10,167 bases of DNA from Acidobacteriota bacterium (GTDB lineage: Bacteria > Acidobacteriota > Thermoanaerobaculia > Multivoradales > JAHEKO01): positions 1 to 10,167 of the forward strand of contig JAUWSP010000051.1 of NCBI GenBank assembly GCA_030610025.1, given 5' to 3'. How positions within the stretch are numbered: position 1 is the first letter of the stretch; each line of letters starts with the position of its first letter. The position numbers and the translations under genes are program-made. Below, one piece after another: positions 6,991-10,167 of the stretch. Below the pieces are notes generated by a model. It worked only from the letters and a program-made list of their open reading frames with translations, had not been told where the DNA came from and made no database searches.

Positions 6991-9049
6991 ATCTACAGAT
7001 AGAGTGCCGCGTTCAGTCGCCTGGCCGGGTCGTGCGGCGGCGGCGGCAGGCCTCGCTCTCGTGGCCGTGTGGTTGTGGGATGTGTCGGGAGGCAGTCCGC
7101 CACTGTGGCTGGCACGTGCTGTTGTCGTTGCGGCCTCGGTGCTGGCGGCGGTCTATCTGACAGGTCTGGCTGCGAGGCTATGGAGGCGCGAGCAGGGCCA
7201 GCCGGTCCTGACTGCAGGCCGCCTTCTGCTTCTTCTGGTACTGCTCTCCCTGGCGGTGCGCCTGATCGGGATCGACTTCGAGATCTCGGGCCGCTACTAC
7301 CGGGACGAGGGCATCTACTACGAAGCTGCTCAACGCATCAATGAGGGCAAACTCCTACCCGAGTCCTTCATCTACGGCCATCTGCCCTACTACCTGCAAG
7401 CCATCCTTCTCTGGATCCAGTCGCTCTTCCCGCAAGCGATCAGCCGCTTCCTGCAGCACCTCTACGAAGTCGGCGATGAGATCGACGTCAGCTGGCTACT
7501 GCTCAGGGGACTGAGTGCCGTATTCGGGGCCCTGACGACGATCCCGGTGTTCATCGTGGGTCAGAGGATCGCGGGTCGGCTGGCAGCCACTCTGGGAGCC
7601 CTGCTGATCATCTTCTCGCCGATCTACAACGAGATCACCCACCTCATCATCAGCGACGTACCTTCGGCCTTCTTTGCGACGCTGACCTTGATGTTCGTGG
7701 CTCGTTTGCTGGATGGAGAGAATCTCCGCGACTATCTGTGGGCCGGAGCTTGCGCCGGGCTTGCGGCAGCGAGTAAATACCCGGCAGGAATGGTGGCTGT
7801 GGCCATCGTGGCCATCTGGATCTACTGGCGCGTCAGGACTCGGCGGTTCTCCTGGTACCTGGCCTGGTCCGGGTTGGTCTCCGTCGCCGCCTTGTTGGTT
7901 GCCATGCCTGCGTTCTGGGCTCACGCAGGGTCGGCTTTCGCGGGGCAGGGCAAAGACCTGCTATTCGGAGTCCGCCAGTACGCCAAGGGAGGTTGGATTG
8001 GTGTCAAGCCGCAGAGCAACGCGCTCTGGTATGGCCGCAATCTGGTGCAGAGCTTCGGCTGGCCGGCCGCGGCAGTGGGTTTGCTGGGGGTCATCAGCCT
8101 GGCTCGGAAAGAGCGGCGACGCTGGCTCGTGATGGCCGCCTATCCGGTAGCCTTCCTGATCCTGATGAGCAGCATGAGCATGGTGGTGAAGCGGAATCTG
8201 CTACCGGCGATGCCAGCTATCGCCGCCCTGCTCGGAGCTGGTCTTGCCGGCTGGCAGTGGCGCCTGTCGGCTGGACGCAGCGGGCTCGCGCGATGGTGGC
8301 CCGTGGGGGTGTTGAGCCTGGTCAGCCTGGCCATTCCGGTGTATCGCACGGTTCTCCAGGAAGTGAGCCTGGTCAAGCCCAGCACTCGGGAGCTCGCCGC
8401 CTGGTGGATCAACTCGAATCTGCCGCGAGGTGCCGGCATCGTTCAAGAGTCCTACACGCCTCATATCCACTACAAGCGATTCCAGAGGGCCAACAGTCGG
8501 TTCGCCGCCCGCTTCACCCTCGAGCAGCTCAGGGAGCCGCAATGGGACTTCGTGCTGCTGGCCGACAGCGCCTACCGCCGCTTCCTGAGCTCCGAGAACT
8601 GGACCAAACCGCACCACGAGGTCTATGCCGAGAGATATCGGGAGCTTCTGGAGTTCGATCTGATTCAGGAGTGGCTACCGACCCCGATTCGCCTGGGTCC
8701 GAGGATCGGTCTGTACGCCATCGATTCCGATCCGCAGGTATTTCTTTCCCAGTATCGGTTCGAGTTGGGAGACGAGCCCTTCCGGTATCCCCGGGACGAC
8801 GCCTACCTGCTTCTCAAGCAGTACTTCGATGCGGGGAGCTATCGAATCTCTCTCGACACCGAACCGTCGGAAGTCGGGGGACGCGTGAGGATAGTGACCC
8901 GTGACGGTCGAGTGGCGGGAGAGTTCGACATCCTCAACGGGGTTGGAGTTGCGATGCTGCCGTGGCCAGCGAAGTACTTCTTGTACGTGTACCTTCCCGA
9001 GGGGACCGAGATCTCAGCGCTCGCAGTGGAGCCAGCCGAGGCCGACTGA
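6980..9049 (+). CDS. Glycosyltransferase family 39-like (PMT/ArnT-type) membrane protein
   Basis: This 689-residue protein starts at ATG 6980, 11 bp inside the previous gene (ATGGCCGTTGA holds both start and stop); a GGAG at 6963-6966 is rather far upstream. Helices at about 19-35 and 42-65 precede the usual first GT39 helix (80-97). Then comes YYRDEGIYYEAA with Asp109-Glu110, the catalytic acidic pair of GT39 enzymes. Further family-like signatures are SPIYNEITHLIISDVPSAFF (His221, Asp226, Pro228), LAAASKYPAG (Lys266) and KRNLLPAMPAIAALLGAG (403-420). About a dozen hydrophobic segments end near 456. The last 230 residues are hydrophilic, starting PSTRELAAWWINSNLP, a segment typical after the membrane domain of such proteins, and finishing in a short beta-rich part. 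Family members move sugars from polyprenyl phosphates to proteins or lipids in the periplasm. It lacks the GGGG-NRY motif of its neighbours, so it is a more distant relative. Substrates cannot be read from sequence. Confidence 0.87.
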   Translation: MAVESTDRVPRSVAWPGRAAAAAGLALVAVWLWDVSGGSPPLWLARAVVVAASVLAAVYLTGLAARLWRREQGQPVLTAGRLLLLLVLLSLAVRLIGIDFEISGRYYRDEGIYYEAAQRINEGKLLPESFIYGHLPYYLQAILLWIQSLFPQAISRFLQHLYEVGDEIDVSWLLLRGLSAVFGALTTIPVFIVGQRIAGRLAATLGALLIIFSPIYNEITHLIISDVPSAFFATLTLMFVARLLDGENLRDYLWAGACAGLAAASKYPAGMVAVAIVAIWIYWRVRTRRFSWYLAWSGLVSVAALLVAMPAFWAHAGSAFAGQGKDLLFGVRQYAKGGWIGVKPQSNALWYGRNLVQSFGWPAAAVGLLGVISLARKERRRWLVMAAYPVAFLILMSSMSMVVKRNLLPAMPAIAALLGAGLAGWQWRLSAGRSGLARWWPVGVLSLVSLAIPVYRTVLQEVSLVKPSTRELAAWWINSNLPRGAGIVQESYTPHIHYKRFQRANSRFAARFTLEQLREPQWDFVLLADSAYRRFLSSENWTKPHHEVYAERYRELLEFDLIQEWLPTPIRLGPRIGLYAIDSDPQVFLSQYRFELGDEPFRYPRDDAYLLLKQYFDAGSYRISLDTEPSEVGGRVRIVTRDGRVAGEFDILNGVGVAMLPWPAKYFLYVYLPEGTEISALAVEPAEAD

Positions 9050-9057
9050 TCAGTCGG
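9042..9057. other. Perfect 16-bp palindrome joining two convergent stop codons
   Basis: CCGACTGATCAGTCGG is an exact inverted repeat. Its central TGATCA contains the TGA of the plus-strand glycosyltransferase (9047-9049) and, on the other strand, the TGA of the minus-strand membrane protein (complement of 9050-9052). As RNA it could form a 6-bp stem with a GATC tetraloop in either direction. No T-run follows on either side, so it is not a standard intrinsic terminator, though it might weakly stop convergent transcription or protect 3' ends. Confidence 0.5.
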
Positions 9058-10167
9058 GCGAGACCACTTCGACAGCCCAGTGCACAGAGCTTTCAGGATT
9101 CTGGTCGGAGAACCAGGCCACCTGTTCGCGGACCAGGTCGAGAGTCAGGGTGTGATCGCCGCTCGCCTCGGGGGCCAGCACCTGTTGGACCACGGTGACG
9201 GACTCTCCCGGTGCGACCTCGGAGGGGAGTGGGCTGCGCAGGCCGCCGCGAACTGTCGACCGGCCTGCGGAATCGGTCCAGTGATAGCTCAGCTCGACGC
9301 GGGTCGCACCTCGGATCGGCCAGGCCTCCTGGCTGGTGTTCTTCAACGTCACCGTGATCTGGAATAGAGTGCCGGCCTCCACGCGATCGAGCCGTTCGAC
9401 CGGGATCCACTCGGCATGGTAGAGATCGCGATCTCGTTCGGCGCTGGAGCCAAGGTAGAGCAGCGCGGCACCCAGATAGAAGTCTTCCTCGCCCTCACCT
9501 CGCCAGGTCGGTTTTTCGCCGCTGGTCGTCTTGACGCTCAGTCGGTAGGTATAAGTCTTGCCTTCTTTGCTTCGACGAGTCTTCCAGGACTTTTCAGGCC
9601 TCAACGTTACATCTTGCCGGTCCGGATCGTTGGCGCCATCGAAGACCGCCAGGCCACACTCGCCTTCCAGGCAGATCTCTATCGCGTTGCTCGGAGATCC
9701 CGAACGCACCAAGAAGACGGCGTCGGCCAGGGGGCGATTCGTGATCATCCACGCCTCGACTGTCTCGGCACCGTGGAACCAGAGCTCGTCGCCGTGAGGT
9801 CGAAAGACGTCAGCGCGGCCACGGAACCAGACCCCTGAGTGGTAGTCACCCAGATAGCCCGGAATGCGGCGCGCCAGCGTGAGCTCGAACGGAAAATAGC
9901 GAAAAGGGGTGTTACGGACATGGGCCTGGAGGGTCGGGTTGTCGACCGGAGCTCCGAAGGGTGTCAGCACCACCTGCCCAAGAAAGATGCCCCCGAGTGC
10001 ACACCCCAGAGCGATCAACCAAGTGGGTCGGATACGGGTCACCAGAAATAGAAAGGCCGGATAGGCAATGACCAGGTATCGGTTGCCGATGAAGCCTCCT
10101 CCCCCATGCCATCGGTTCGGCAGCAGAAGAAAGAAAGCCAGGGAGGAGACGGCCACTGCGACCAGGA
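9050..10167 (-). CDS. GT-C-type membrane protein with C-terminal Ig-like domain, partial (5' end beyond window)
   Basis: The frame is open through the right edge; a GTG at 10156 is internal to the coding sequence, because codons for LVA precede it and the conserved membrane domain is cut. Counting from that GTG, the visible part begins in a hydrophobic segment followed by NRWHGGGGFIGNRYL (14-28) and AYPAFLFLVT. It then shows LTPFGAP and NPTLQAHVRNTPFRYFP, closely matching the 1269-3509 protein (NWHGGGGFVGNRYF, LFTPLGAP, PTLQAHVRNPPLRRFP). A beta-rich segment with GVWFRGRADVFRP and DFYLGAALLYLG leads to the Ig-like domain (about 245-365), with VTLKNTSQEAWP, LSYHW, LRSPLP and DLVREQVAWFSDQN. 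It is thus a full-architecture paralogue of the 1269-3509 protein, here encoded in the opposite orientation. The N-terminal catalytic loop, start and promoter are outside the window. It is convergent with, and exactly abuts, the GT39-like gene. Confidence 0.85.
   Translation of the reverse strand, partial: LVAVAVSSLAFFLLLPNRWHGGGGFIGNRYLVIAYPAFLFLVTRIRPTWLIALGCALGGIFLGQVVLTPFGAPVDNPTLQAHVRNTPFRYFPFELTLARRIPGYLGDYHSGVWFRGRADVFRPHGDELWFHGAETVEAWMITNRPLADAVFLVRSGSPSNAIEICLEGECGLAVFDGANDPDRQDVTLRPEKSWKTRRSKEGKTYTYRLSVKTTSGEKPTWRGEGEEDFYLGAALLYLGSSAERDRDLYHAEWIPVERLDRVEAGTLFQITVTLKNTSQEAWPIRGATRVELSYHWTDSAGRSTVRGGLRSPLPSEVAPGESVTVVQQVLAPEASGDHTLTLDLVREQVAWFSDQNPESSVHWAVEVVSPD

Noticed and set aside
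7496..7924. A 142-codon minus-strand open frame inside the GT39-like gene
   Set aside because: The translation is low in hydrophobic residues and rich in Gly, Gln, Pro and Arg; it is the antisense of conserved transmembrane sequence of the real gene.
9050..10156. GTG at 10156 as the start of the last gene
   Set aside because: The frame continues to the window edge, and the visible part corresponds only to the C-terminal half of its paralogue, so the real start is outside the window.
1269..10167. The 1269-3509 and 9050-10167 genes as long inverted repeats of a mobile element or recent duplication
   Set aside because: The protein similarity is clear, but the DNA has diverged even across the GGGG-NRY motif, and there is no transposase, terminal repeat or target duplication.

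Overview
The window is a GC-rich, densely coded bacterial segment (by eye about 60% G+C or slightly more) with six protein genes and almost no intergenic DNA. No tRNA, rRNA, CRISPR array, insertion sequence or phage gene is visible. One protein has a lipoprotein signal peptide, and two proteins are alkaline-phosphatase-superfamily enzymes of a kind common in large-genome, high-GC environmental Gram-negatives such as Acidobacteriota, Myxococcota and Planctomycetota. The phylum cannot be fixed from the sequence alone.

Layout, left to right. (1) 1-1251 (+): a sulfatase-fold protein whose N-terminus lies outside the window. (2) 1269-3509 (+): a large GT-C-type polytopic membrane protein with a long C-terminal beta-rich part, 17 bases downstream of gene 1 and probably co-transcribed with it. 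(3) 3484-5034 (-): a second sulfatase-fold protein, predicted lipoprotein, convergent with gene 2 and overlapping its 3' end by 26 bp. A 96-bp divergent spacer (5035-5130) follows. (4) 5131-6990 (+): a shorter paralogue of gene 2. (5) 6980-9049 (+): a GT39/ArnT/PMT-like glycosyltransferase that overlaps gene 4 by 11 bp. (6) 9050-10167 (-): the C-terminal part of a third gene-2 paralogue, running off the right edge and meeting gene 5 stop codon to stop codon.

The locus is therefore made of two recurring parts. One is an alkaline-phosphatase-superfamily 'sulfatase' with Thr in place of the formylglycine Cys/Ser. The other is a GT-C membrane protein with an Asp-Glu pair in its first periplasmic loop, which is the catalytic position in GT-C enzymes using polyprenyl-phosphate sugars. 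Three of the four membrane proteins share a GGGG-x3-NRY motif and form one family. The inferred theme is envelope decoration: lipid-carrier-dependent sugar transfer plus Thr-based phosphoryl- or sulfo-group chemistry at the periplasmic face. This is logically similar to ArnT plus EptA in lipid A modification, but nothing here identifies the acceptor or donor.

The points most worth a second look are the non-canonical active sites of both 'sulfatases', the triplicated GGGG-NRY membrane family with a modular C-terminal Ig-like domain, and the extremely compact convergent junctions, one of which is a perfect 16-bp palindrome built from two opposing stop codons.
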